A stretch of 32,228 nt of DNA from the IMG/VR virus record IMGVR_UViG_3300031920_000439, positions 1-32,228 of that record. One strand, written 5' to 3'. Positions 25,148 through 32,228 of this stretch are shown here, in pieces. Made by a program: the position numbers and the translations under genes. The notes beneath the pieces are model-generated. The model had not been told where the DNA came from, searched no databases, and worked only from the letters and a program-made list of their open reading frames with translations. Source of the stretch: a virus. Position 1 is the first letter of the stretch. Every line of letters starts with the position of its first letter.

Positions 25148-25381
25148 ATGGTAATTAACAATGATGGTAAATTAGCTTCAACAGCTGAACAAATTTCTGG
25201 AGAATTAGAAAAAATGATTCTTGAAAAATATACAACAGAGCAATTACGTGTTGCTTATGTGAATTCTTTAAATAGTCCTGTAACTTATGTTGATCATAAA
25301 CTTTGGATTGCTTTTAAATTTGAAGATGGTTCAACATTAGCTTTTTCATTAACAGGAAATGACCAAGAAAAAGAAATATAG
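25148..25381 (+). CDS. Hypothetical protein, 77 aa
   Basis: A small acidic protein of 77 residues (MVINNDGKLASTAEQISGEL), with a helix followed by a beta hairpin (HKLWIAFKFEDGSTLAF). Not recognised. It ends with TAG one base before the next ATG, so the two are probably one unit. Confidence 0.55.
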   Translation: MVINNDGKLASTAEQISGELEKMILEKYTTEQLRVAYVNSLNSPVTYVDHKLWIAFKFEDGSTLAFSLTGNDQEKEI

Positions 25382-25382
25382 T

Positions 25383-25736
25383 ATGGTAAAGGTGTTTGGT
25401 TTACCACACCTTCATGAAAATACTGCAATTAAATTTAATTCAACTGGTTTATCATTATCAGTTGGATTAAATGTTGAAGCTCCTATTGCATTTGTTCTTA
25501 CTTATAATAATTTTGATGGTATGGTATTTAAAGGTAAGTATATGCAACTCTATAAATTAGCTATTAATATTCCTGCTCAATATATTAGTAATGCAACTAT
25601 TATTAATGAACAAGCTCGTTTATTAGCAATGGTACAAGCCGATATTGCAATAGCTAAAATTGGTACATATTCTTTTGTACCTTTAATTAAAAATGTACCT
25701 ACATTTCTTAGTAATCAAGAAATAAATAAACAATGA
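25383..25736 (+). CDS. Hypothetical protein, 117 aa
   Basis: ATG 25383 (MVKVFGLPHLHENTAIKF) is chosen because it directly follows the previous stop; an ATG at 25359 lies inside that gene. Beta-rich, about 117 residues, ending at TGA 25734-25736. Reading that TGA as Trp would extend it 35 residues to TAA 25838, but the extension contains a C(UUCG)G-capped stem and looks more like RNA structure. Function unknown. Confidence 0.55.
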   Translation: MVKVFGLPHLHENTAIKFNSTGLSLSVGLNVEAPIAFVLTYNNFDGMVFKGKYMQLYKLAINIPAQYISNATIINEQARLLAMVQADIAIAKIGTYSFVPLIKNVPTFLSNQEINKQ

Positions 25737-25977
25737 TATGATTTGAGTTCCAAAGCCTCTTCGGAGGTGGCGGATACTTATAACAATGCTTTTTCATCAT
25801 TTTTAATAAATGATAATGCTTTTAAATTATTCTACTAATATAGGGTTTAAAAGCTAAAAAACAAATAACATCCCAAGTTATTGAGGGCAGCAAGTTTCTT
25901 TTTATCGAATTGATTGATAGTTCGCGAATATGAAAAGTTTTAGCTGTAAAATACATTAATCATTAAAATTTAAAATT
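25737..25977 (+). promoter_or_regulatory. Structured leader with paired-hairpin element, copy 4
   Basis: CCTC-TTCG-GAGG forms a short stem with a UUCG tetraloop near 25755. Further on, AGCTAAAA (25852-25859) pairs perfectly with TTTTAGCT (25938-25945). It encloses CCC-AAGTTATTGA-GGG (25872-25887), the signature string of the repeated element. It precedes the 282-residue gene by 32 bases. Confidence 0.55.
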
Positions 25978-26826
25978 ATGACAAATGAAATTAAATTAAG
26001 TAAATATCTTAAGGCAATTAAGACTTTACTACAGTTACAAAACAAAGAAACACGTTTAATTGATGTAACTATGAGTCAATTTGTAAAGACACATAAGTTA
26101 TCTCCAAGTTTTTTTACAGCATTAGGGAGAAAAGATATTATTCATATTAAAAAAGGTGCTTATAATAAGCGTTATTTTTATGCTAAAATGTATCCAAATC
26201 AAATTGATCCAAAACATGCAAAAGATGTAATTGAAATTTGTAATAAAATTTCAGCATCTTATACAAAAAAACCAAAAATTATTGATAATTCTGTTATTGC
26301 TAAATTAGCAAAATTTAACAAATTTGTTAATAACAATAAACTGGAAAGTACTAGAGTTAAAATATATCGGAATAAAAATAATCATTCAGATACATTTGAT
26401 TCTATTGATGAAGCAATCAAACGCAATTTATTTCTTGGAGATTATGAAACTCATTATATGATTGATTCTCCAAAAGAAAGAGCAATTAAAATGATTAGTT
26501 TGAATTCAACTGTTACTGCTAATACTATTAAAGTATTACAAGATGCTTTAGTGAGTGTTAAACGTATTAGTAAAGTTACTCCAAAACATGGTGTAGTGAT
26601 TACAAATGGTCGAAAGAAACGTGTTGTAAATCCAGGTAAAAAAGAATTTCAAGCTGAGTTAAATCGATTGTATCAAAGAATTCTTGCAGCTAAAGGAAAT
26701 AATTTAAAATCAGCTCAATTGAGATTAGAACGTGTTCAATATTATATTGATAATAAAAAAGTACCATCTCGTACTTTTGGTGATTTTCAATTATATAATG
26801 ATACTATTACAAATATATCTGTATAA
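25978..26826 (+). CDS. Unrecognised basic protein, 282 aa
   Basis: A Lys-rich protein of 282 residues. The N-terminal 80 residues look like a helical DNA-binding or adaptor domain (SQFVKTHKLSPSFFTALGRKDIIH reads like a helix-turn-helix). A middle region has IDEAIKRN, and a Lys/Arg-rich C-terminal third has a long helix (ELNRLYQRILAAKGNNLKSA). It could bind nucleic acid, perhaps as an early host-interacting protein. The reading frame is clean with no TGA. Confidence 0.55.
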   Translation: MTNEIKLSKYLKAIKTLLQLQNKETRLIDVTMSQFVKTHKLSPSFFTALGRKDIIHIKKGAYNKRYFYAKMYPNQIDPKHAKDVIEICNKISASYTKKPKIIDNSVIAKLAKFNKFVNNNKLESTRVKIYRNKNNHSDTFDSIDEAIKRNLFLGDYETHYMIDSPKERAIKMISLNSTVTANTIKVLQDALVSVKRISKVTPKHGVVITNGRKKRVVNPGKKEFQAELNRLYQRILAAKGNNLKSAQLRLERVQYYIDNKKVPSRTFGDFQLYNDTITNISV

Positions 26827-27071
26827 TAATAATTCTTATATTGCTTATTGCATTATAAGTAGGTAGTGACTGACACTAATGGTTAATGTTGTTAATTGAT
26901 TGCCTTAGTTAACAACAGCTCCTCATATTTGTATGGGGAGCTTTCATTGAAATTTGTGGAGAGGAAAAATATTTTAAACTAAGTTTAGTAAAACATTCAC
27001 ATCATCTGGTCCAAACTAATGGAGAAAGAATGAAAGAGGTGCGATGCCTTAAATTACTTAATATTAATATT
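26827..27071 (+). other. Intergenic region with hairpins
   Basis: It contains GTTGTTAA/TTAACAAC (perfect 8 bp, near 26887-26915) and AGCTCC/GGGAGCT (near 26916-26943), then TTTCATTGA, a weak relative of the ATTGA loop signature. Spurious ATGs occur from 27030. No gene is supported before 27072. Confidence 0.45.
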
Positions 27072-27386
27072 ATGAAAAATATAGGAAAAAAAATTAGAGT
27101 TGGAAATAAATTATATATTCCCTCTTCTTTTCATGTTTATCGTGGTGTTGATGATTTTATCGGAGGAATTGCTGTTATCAAAAAAATTGAAATGAGCAAG
27201 ATTCTTCCAATTACTCATATTAACAGTACCATGGTGGTTTTTGAAGAAAGACCTAATATAAAATATAACTTGCGAAGTATTATTGAACAACAAAGGGATC
27301 TAAAAAGGAAGTTTGGAAAAGCAATTGCTCATCCAGATTCTGATTTAAGACCTAATTTTAATCAGCCGAAAGCTGATTGGCATTGA
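27072..27386 (+). CDS. Hypothetical protein, 104 aa
   Basis: ATG 27072 (MKNIGKKIRVGNKLYIPS) gives about 104 residues, beginning with an SH3/KOW-like strand set (GNKLYIPSSFHVYRGVDDFIGG) and ending in a Pro/Asn-rich tail. The frame stops at TGA 27384-27386; read as Trp it adds WLMIMYLEDW before TAA. An upstream ATG at 27030 would add a poorly composed 14-residue extension. Function unknown. Confidence 0.55.
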   Translation: MKNIGKKIRVGNKLYIPSSFHVYRGVDDFIGGIAVIKKIEMSKILPITHINSTMVVFEERPNIKYNLRSIIEQQRDLKRKFGKAIAHPDSDLRPNFNQPKADWH

Positions 27387-27426
27387 TTGATGATTATGTA
27401 TTTAGAAGATTGGTAAAACTAAGTAA

Positions 27427-27603
27427 CTTGCACTTGTTGATGAAGCACATGAACTTATTCTTAAATTTAATAAAACTATTTGGACAAAGAAAGAACTTTT
27501 AAATATAATAGCCGAATTTGAATTTGATGATGGTAAAATACCTGATCCAATTGGTTTATTAAATCGTTTTTTTGATGAATTACATTATCCTTTTAAAAAA
27601 TAA
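27427..27603 (+). pseudogene. Open frame without start codon, 58 codons
   Basis: After TAA 27424-27426 a frame of 58 codons reads like protein (ALVDEAHELILKFNKTIW, then KKELLNIIAEFEFDD, then LLNRFFDELHYPFKK) and ends at TAA 27601-27603, just before the next gene. No ATG, GTG or TTG lies in frame, and the upstream codons contain TAG and TAA. It is probably the remnant of a gene with a lost 5' end, or one with a local sequence error. Confidence 0.4.
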
Positions 27604-27605
27604 TT

Positions 27606-27878
27606 ATGAAAAAAACAGATGTAGTTATATATTGTGTAAATGAAATACAATATGAAGAAATAAAAAAGCATATTATGTCAAATAAAGATGCTTGGCGTTC
27701 AATTGATACTTGGCAAAAAGTAGGACAATATCATCCATGTATTAATATTACTAGTGGTACTCATGGTTCATATAAAATTATGAATAATTTTTATAATATT
27801 TTAACCTTTGAACAGTGGAAAAAACCAATTAATTTAACAACTGGTTTAGATTTAATAACTAATTTAATAGGTATATAA
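27606..27878 (+). CDS. Hypothetical protein, 90 aa
   Basis: A protein of 90 residues (MKKTDVVIYCVNEIQYEEIK), alpha/beta in character with WQKVGQYHPCINITSGTHG in the middle. It is not recognised. The stop overlaps the next ATG by one base (TAATG), so it forms an operon with the next two genes. Confidence 0.6.
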   Translation: MKKTDVVIYCVNEIQYEEIKKHIMSNKDAWRSIDTWQKVGQYHPCINITSGTHGSYKIMNNFYNILTFEQWKKPINLTTGLDLITNLIGI

Positions 27879-28378
27879 TGAACAAAATAAAATTTAAATA
27901 TGCTCCTGGTCAACGAGTAAAGGATAAAATGACTGGTTTACAAGGTATCATTAGTGCTTCAATAATAAATATTGATAAATGTCATCAATCTAGTGTACAA
28001 CCATTTTCACCAGATGCTAAGACTATGTTAGATTCTTGGATTATTGATAATGAACAACTTATGACTCTTCGTGGTGGAGATCTTAGTGGTGTTAATGAAC
28101 TTGATAATATTAAAATATTTGAAGTTGAGTTTAAATTTACTCCAGGTGATGTTGTAAAAGATAAAACTCTTGGTGTTAAAGGCACTATTACTAAAGCATT
28201 ATATTATCTCAACCGTTGTATTCATTATTATATAATACCTAAAAGTAAAGATTCTGTAAAAATTGCAGAAGTAGTAGTATGTAGAGAACAATCTTTAGAA
28301 CTTATTAAACCTGTAAAAGTTAAAAAAGAAGAAGAAAAACCATTAGGTGGACCCTCAATCAAAAGTATAAGACTATGA
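27878..28378 (+). CDS. Protein with two tandem SH3/KOW-like repeats, 166 aa
   Basis: Two copies of one domain lie in tandem: KFKYAPGQRVKDKMTGLQGI (residues about 4-23) and EFKFTPGDVVKDKTLGVKGT (about 86-105). Each is followed by a similar strand pattern with a Cys. The (Y/F)xPGxxVKDK motif resembles small beta-barrel domains. The duplication is clear; the binding partner is unknown. The C-terminus is Lys/Glu-rich. It overlaps the next gene by 4 bases. Confidence 0.65.
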   Translation: MNKIKFKYAPGQRVKDKMTGLQGIISASIINIDKCHQSSVQPFSPDAKTMLDSWIIDNEQLMTLRGGDLSGVNELDNIKIFEVEFKFTPGDVVKDKTLGVKGTITKALYYLNRCIHYYIIPKSKDSVKIAEVVVCREQSLELIKPVKVKKEEEKPLGGPSIKSIRL

Positions 28379-28608
28379 GTAAAAAATCTAAAGCTACATC
28401 TAAACAAAAAAGATTAGTAAAAAAACGTGCTATTAAGATGGCTAATAAAGCTAAATATCAAGGATGGGCACATGATGGACAAAATACTAAATCTAAAAGA
28501 AGTAGAAAAGGAAATGCTAAAATGAGGTTAGCTAAAGCATTTCCTCATTCTAGTGGTTTTTGTGGTAATTTAGCATGTATTAAATGTTATTCAATTAAAA
28601 TGACCTAA
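28375..28608 (+). CDS. Very basic small protein with Cys cluster, 77 aa
   Basis: A protein of 77 residues with more than a quarter Lys/Arg, starting MSKKSKATSKQKRLVKKRAI. Near the C-terminus lies FCGNLACIKCYS, a compact Cys cluster (CxxxxCxxC) that could hold metal. The composition suggests RNA or DNA binding. Start overlap ATGA with the upstream gene implies coupled translation. Confidence 0.6.
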   Translation: MSKKSKATSKQKRLVKKRAIKMANKAKYQGWAHDGQNTKSKRSRKGNAKMRLAKAFPHSSGFCGNLACIKCYSIKMT

Positions 28609-28690
28609 TTAAGCAAATATTAATCTATGAATCAACTTACTTCAAAATTAGTTATAAATTAAATAGTTGATTTACTTTATTATATATATT

Positions 28691-30709
28691 ATGAAAAAAA
28701 ATATTGTCGCTTTTCAAAAAGGAATGATTATTCCTGTAAATGATGCACAAAATAACCGTATTATGGTTAGTACTATGCAAATTGAATTACTTAAACTTGG
28801 TTATATTTTAACTGAAAATGCTTTTGCATCATTAAGTAAATCAGATCCTTCATTTATTGAAGAATGGTTTAATGATGTTGTTAATTATTTGAAAGAATGG
28901 TTAGACAAAGAAAAACATCAAACCATTTATAAAAGTTTTCAAACCGTAATTGATACTTCTCTTGAACAGTTGTTTTATCAACAATTGTATTCATATTGGC
29001 ATGGTGGTGCTATGAATTTTGATGACACAACCAAAGAACAAATTAAGTATGAAGAAGTTGAATGGAAGGAAATTAAACTTGGTACTGAAGAAGATTTTAA
29101 AAATATCTTTAAAAAATTAGCACAAACTATTACTGCACTAATGCCTCAAGATTTTGTTGTTATTGAATGGTTTGCAAAAGAATATCGTTATTACAATATG
29201 CCAAATACTATTCCATTTAAAGAAAATCTTTGTATGCTTGCTGCTTTAGGATTAAATGTTCCTGTTAAAACTCCTACTGATGTATTACGTATTGCTTTTT
29301 ATTTTTCAACTGGTAAATCTGATTTAATTATACCTCCAAAACAAATATATTTTAATAGAAGTTTCAGAGATAATCCTGAAAGAAAGGATAGTAAATGGAA
29401 ACTTACGAATCCTGAAAAAAGAATTGTAATGAATTTACTTGAAAAAGTAGCAGATATTGCAGTTATGAAAGAACGTAAAAAAATGTGGCGTATTTTAGCA
29501 CATCATTTACATCCAACTAAGTTTGAAGAAATTTATCCAAAAGCTGTTAATGCTTTACGTACAATGGATCGTAAACATCCAATGCATAAAAAAATTAAAA
29601 CTTTTAATTCAAAAGTCCATAATGCTCCTGATTTAGAAATTAAATTACATTTTCTTAAACAAAGACCAGGTACTTTAGCAAGAATGTTAAATGCTTTATT
29701 GTTTAATGAAGACAATACAAAAGTATTAATAGCATTTCAAGAAGTTGGTATTAATATATCAAATAAAGTATTATTTGAAGTAATAACATATTTTGAAGGA
29801 AGAACCATTATAAATAATGACCGTAAGGTTTTTATTCCTGGTTCTAAAAAACCTGTAAAATTACCTACATTGCCAGTAATGTCTGAAGCAATTGTAGATA
29901 ATATAGAAAATACTATTTGGGATATTTTATCTGCAAAATTTGTATTACTTGATTCTTTAGGTAAAGTATATCTTGATGAAGAATTAAAGAAGATTCCATT
30001 GCCAGCTAATTTAAGAAATATGGAAGAATCATTAACTCCTATTATTAGAGGTCAAAGAATGCCATTAGCATTAAACAAGCGTTATGCAATTATTTATGCA
30101 GCTTGGGAAGGTAGAAGTGATCTAGATGTTTCAGCAAGTATTATTACTAAAAATGGAGATTTAGAAAGAGTTGGTTGGAATGCAAGTCCAAGATTAAAAG
30201 GTATTACTTTCTCTGGAGATAACACTGGTAATTATCAATATAATTCAGAAATGATTTGTGTTGATATGGAAAACACTAATATTAAATATGTATTATTTCA
30301 TGTTAATGTTTATAGTGGTGGAACTTTTGCTAATATTAAATCTATTGTAGGTATTATGTCTAGAAATGATGTATTTGTTTCAAAACAATATAAACCTGAA
30401 ACAGTTCAACATGCTATTAGACCTACTTGCAATTTAAGACAATTAAATGCATTTATTTTTGATGTAGAAACTAAAGAATGGTTAATTATTGATGAAGCTG
30501 ATGACAATCAAGTTGCTTCTCAACGTAATATTGTTGAATATATTAATACAATAGCTACATTACCAAAAATTTCAGTGTATGATTTAATGTTATTACATGT
30601 TGCAGCAAGAGCTAAATCTTTAGTCTCAACAATTGAAGAAGCTGATACTGTGTTTATGTTTGATGATTTTAGTAAAGATTATACTGAAACTATTAAATAT
30701 ATGTTGTAA
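28691..30709 (+). CDS. Large TerD-fusion protein, 672 aa
   Basis: ATG 28691 (MKKNIVAFQKGMIIP) is preferred over 28667, which would add a hydrophobic stretch. The first 450 residues are helical and resemble the N-terminal part of large ter-system proteins (KQRPGTLARMLNALLF, then a GRTIINNDRKVFIPG linker). The C-terminal part is TerD-like: SDLDVSASIITKNGDLERVGW, SGDNTGNYQYNSEMICVDM, and YVLFHVNVYSGGTF. TerD domains bind calcium through such acidic loops. It stands upstream of TerB and TerD genes. All Trp codons are TGG. Confidence 0.75.
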   Translation: MKKNIVAFQKGMIIPVNDAQNNRIMVSTMQIELLKLGYILTENAFASLSKSDPSFIEEWFNDVVNYLKEWLDKEKHQTIYKSFQTVIDTSLEQLFYQQLYSYWHGGAMNFDDTTKEQIKYEEVEWKEIKLGTEEDFKNIFKKLAQTITALMPQDFVVIEWFAKEYRYYNMPNTIPFKENLCMLAALGLNVPVKTPTDVLRIAFYFSTGKSDLIIPPKQIYFNRSFRDNPERKDSKWKLTNPEKRIVMNLLEKVADIAVMKERKKMWRILAHHLHPTKFEEIYPKAVNALRTMDRKHPMHKKIKTFNSKVHNAPDLEIKLHFLKQRPGTLARMLNALLFNEDNTKVLIAFQEVGINISNKVLFEVITYFEGRTIINNDRKVFIPGSKKPVKLPTLPVMSEAIVDNIENTIWDILSAKFVLLDSLGKVYLDEELKKIPLPANLRNMEESLTPIIRGQRMPLALNKRYAIIYAAWEGRSDLDVSASIITKNGDLERVGWNASPRLKGITFSGDNTGNYQYNSEMICVDMENTNIKYVLFHVNVYSGGTFANIKSIVGIMSRNDVFVSKQYKPETVQHAIRPTCNLRQLNAFIFDVETKEWLIIDEADDNQVASQRNIVEYINTIATLPKISVYDLMLLHVAARAKSLVSTIEEADTVFMFDDFSKDYTETIKYML

Positions 30710-30744
30710 AATAATTTAATCTCTAATGTAAGTTACTTCAGCAA

Positions 30745-30839
30745 TTAGGAACCAGTGTCTGTATAGGCGTACGTGGTTTGAATCCCGTTATCCTTGTTAT
30801 TTTTTAAAGGATATGGCGAAATTGATAGACGCGCTGGTT
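30745..30839 (+). tRNA. Permuted tRNA-Leu(UAG): 3' half before 5' half
   Basis: The 3' half (30745-30796) comes first, then 10 bases (TTATTTTTTA), then the 5' half (30807-30839). Joined in tRNA order they give acceptor AAGGATA/TATCCTT (7 bp), D stem GCG/CGC, anticodon stem CTGGT/ACCAG, loop TTTAGGA with anticodon UAG, a long variable arm (GTCT/AGGC) as in leucine tRNAs, T loop TTTGAAT and discriminator G: 85 nt in all. Weak points are a bulged T in the T stem and T in place of the usual C56. No intron core is seen. It may be a true permuted gene or a recombination remnant. Confidence 0.6.
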
Positions 30840-30909
30840 GCATTACTTATATTATTTTGTTAAATTTGAAGATATTCACCTGTTGGTGATTTTATTAAAA
30901 TTAATGTTT

Positions 30910-31290
30910 ATGAAAGAATTAATTGAAAACACTATCGCAGATGGTGTTGTAGATGCTGACGAAGTTCAGATTCTACGTAAAGCTATCTATGCAGATGGTA
31001 AAGTTGATGAGGATGAAGTTTTAGCAGTATTCGAAATTAATGATGCTGTAAGTGGTAATGACAATCATTCCAGTTGGAAAGATTTAGTAGTAGAAGTTGT
31101 ATGTGATTTTGCATTAAAAGATGATGTTAGTCCTGGTGTTGTTGATGCTGATGAAGGTAAATTTCTTGCTGATCTTATCATGAATGATGATGAAGTAGAT
31201 GTTGTTGAAACAGCTGTTTTAGTTGCATTGAAAGAAAAAGCTACTGCTATTGAATCAGTAGAATTAAATGAGTTGTTAGCAACTCTTTAA
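30910..31290 (+). CDS. TerB-like protein, 126 aa
   Basis: ATG 30910 (MKELIENTIADGVVDADEV); earlier starts lie in the tRNA. The protein is all-helical with repeated acidic ADGxVDxDEV motifs (VVDADEVQILRKAIYADGKVDEDEV, later PGVVDADEGKFLADLI), the pattern of TerB-type domains. TerB domains are thought to scaffold membrane-linked stress complexes. It lies between the TerD-fusion and TerD genes, as in bacterial ter clusters. A terminator follows the stop. Confidence 0.72.
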   Translation: MKELIENTIADGVVDADEVQILRKAIYADGKVDEDEVLAVFEINDAVSGNDNHSSWKDLVVEVVCDFALKDDVSPGVVDADEGKFLADLIMNDDEVDVVETAVLVALKEKATAIESVELNELLATL

Positions 31291-31296
31291 TGAGTG

Positions 31297-31322
31297 AAAC
31301 TCAGAATATTTTTGAGTTTTTT
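31297..31322 (+). terminator. Terminator after the TerB-like gene
   Basis: AAACTCA pairs with TGAGTTT around an AT loop and ends in a T run. It starts seven bases after the terB stop and precedes the promoter box of the next gene. Confidence 0.7.
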
Positions 31323-31349
31323 AAAGTTTTATTTATTTAATTTTTAAAG

Positions 31350-31357
31350 TATATTTG
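31350..31357 (+). promoter_or_regulatory. -7 box directly before the TerD gene
   Basis: TATATTTG matches TAnnTTTG and ends two bases before the ATG at 31360. The expected transcript start would fall at or inside the start codon, implying a leaderless message as at 15330. The -33 side has no clear TTG. Confidence 0.4.
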
Positions 31358-31359
31358 CG

Positions 31360-31926
31360 ATGGAAGAAAAAAATCTTGTTAAAGGTCAAAAATTTGATCT
31401 TACAAAAGGAAATGCTGCATTAGCTGCATTAGCTGTAAATTTGAAATGGAAAGAAGGAACTGGTGGTAATGCTATTGATCTTGATGCCTTTATGGTATGT
31501 ATAAAAGATGGTGAAGTAGTTGATACTTTGTATTTTAATACTCCAAAAGTTAATGAAAAACCAACATTATTTGATGGAGCTTTAATACACAGTGGTGATG
31601 ATCTTACTGGCGCTGGTGGTGAAGTAATTGTTGCAAAATTGGCTGAACTTGTTGATAAAGTTGATGTAATGTATCCTTGTGTGAATATTTATAATGCAGG
31701 TGGTAAAAATTTTGGACAAGTTGAAGGTGCTGGTATTAAATTTTCAAATGAAGCAAATGCTGATGAAGCTATTGCTGATTATGATCTTAATGAAGATTAT
31801 TCTGCTTTTAATGCAGTTGTGATTGGTAAAATTTATCAACACAATGGAGAATGGAAAGGACAAGCTGTAGGTACTGGTACTAATGGTAATATTAACGAAG
31901 TTGCCAAATTCTGCAAAAGTTTGTAG
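31360..31926 (+). CDS. terD: TerD-family calcium-binding stress protein, 188 aa
   Basis: A full-length TerD/TerE/CABP-type protein of 188 residues. Characteristic segments are LAVNLKWKEGTGGNAIDLDAFM, IHSGDDLTGAGGE, MYPCVNIYNAGGKNFGQVEGAGI, and an acidic DYDLNEDYSAFNAVVIGKIYQHNGEW close to the C-terminus. In bacteria TerD proteins bind calcium and act in tellurite, phage and colicin resistance, though the mechanism is unclear. The stop TAG overlaps a GTG that opens the next gene. Confidence 0.88.
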   Translation: MEEKNLVKGQKFDLTKGNAALAALAVNLKWKEGTGGNAIDLDAFMVCIKDGEVVDTLYFNTPKVNEKPTLFDGALIHSGDDLTGAGGEVIVAKLAELVDKVDVMYPCVNIYNAGGKNFGQVEGAGIKFSNEANADEAIADYDLNEDYSAFNAVVIGKIYQHNGEWKGQAVGTGTNGNINEVAKFCKSL

Positions 31927-32228
31927 TGATTATTTTTTTATCTATTAGTATGATGATTGTAATGGCGATTGTTATTGCTAAAGCTTGTGACGGCTTCGAA
32001 GTTGCAACTGATTACTTAGGTAGAAACATGAGCGAAGGTATTAAGGGTTCTACCCTTAATGCCATTGGTTCATCTATGCCTGAACTTTTAACAACTGTGT
32101 TCTTTTTATGGTTTGCAACTAGTAATACTTTAGGGTATAATTTAGCTGCAAGTATAGGAGGAGATACAGGTAGTGCTATTTTTAATAGTATAGTTATTCC
32201 AACTTTAATTATTATTGTAGTATTAGTA
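31926..32228 (+). CDS. CaCA-type cation exchanger (partial)
   Basis: GTG 31926, overlapping the TerD stop (TAGTG), opens a frame that completes the first membrane helix; ATG 31950 is the alternative. It shows the first alpha-repeat of the cation/calcium exchanger family (GSTLNAIGSSMPELLTT) and a GDTGSAIFNSI motif, between hydrophobic helices. It runs off the right edge. Coupling to TerD, a calcium-binding protein, fits a calcium-related stress or host-modulating module. Confidence 0.78.
   Translation, partial: MIIFLSISMMIVMAIVIAKACDGFEVATDYLGRNMSEGIKGSTLNAIGSSMPELLTTVFFLWFATSNTLGYNLAASIGGDTGSAIFNSIVIPTLIIIVVLV

Noticed and set aside
25737-25838. Readthrough of TGA 25734-25736 as Trp to extend the 117-residue protein
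   Set aside because: The extension is open for 34 more codons, but it contains a UUCG-capped stem and other hairpins and no other gene in this block uses TGA, so a normal stop plus structured RNA is more likely.
30745-30796. 3' half of tRNA-Leu as a phage attachment site
   Set aside because: A 3' tRNA fragment can be an attP, but the matching 5' half follows 10 bases later with exact pairing and no integrase is visible in the window. I prefer a permuted gene or remnant.
30740-30860. Permuted group I intron-exon arrangement joining the tRNA-Leu halves
   Set aside because: Only about 35 bases lie between the upstream stop codon and the 3' half, and no R or S core motif is found nearby on either side, so an intron core cannot fit.

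Overview
The window is AT-rich phage DNA that looks like a crAss-like (Crassvirales-type) or related large tailed phage of gut Bacteroidota. The reasons are the packaging genes (large terminase followed by portal), a PhoH-like ATPase, a PD-(D/E)XK exonuclease, a class II ribonucleotide reductase, Bacteroidota-type promoter boxes (TAnnTTTG), almost no Shine-Dalgarno sequences, and UGA read as tryptophan. I inferred the lineage from gene content and did not search any database.

Layout. (1) Positions 1-9890, minus strand: a late block with a membrane/GAF-like protein, an exonuclease interrupted by an intein, a spanin-like overlapping pair, small virion or packaging proteins, terL, portal, and the first codons of the next gene. 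(2) Positions 10032-15365, minus strand: a second operon with its own promoter and terminator. It holds a small gene, a tRNA split by a group I intron, small genes, a GIY-YIG endonuclease, ribonucleotide reductase and PhoH. (3) Positions 15524-19131, plus strand: a zinc-ribbon protein, two small genes and a LysM protein, closed by a bidirectional terminator. (4) Positions 19151-21596, minus strand: small genes and a winged-helix DNA-binding protein, with iteron-like repeats upstream. (5) Positions 22175-32228, plus strand: an accessory and probably early block of small unknown genes separated by long structured non-coding stretches. It ends in a ter-type stress module (large TerD-fusion protein, TerB, TerD, cation exchanger).

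The central observation concerns the code. Blocks 1-4 contain many genes that are open only if TGA is Trp; terL alone uses about a dozen. No gene in block 5 needs this. A tRNA-Trp with anticodon UCA, the expected UGA suppressor, is encoded at 14432-15108. Its gene is cut inside the anticodon by a 605-nt group I intron that carries a PD-(D/E)XK homing endonuclease. Decoding of the late genes should therefore depend on RNA splicing.

Other notable items are a tRNA-Leu(UAG) whose two halves lie in reversed order, a class 3-type (W-C-T) intein at a nuclease active site, three reading-frame breaks in otherwise intact genes, and a repeated paired-hairpin RNA element with a conserved loop.
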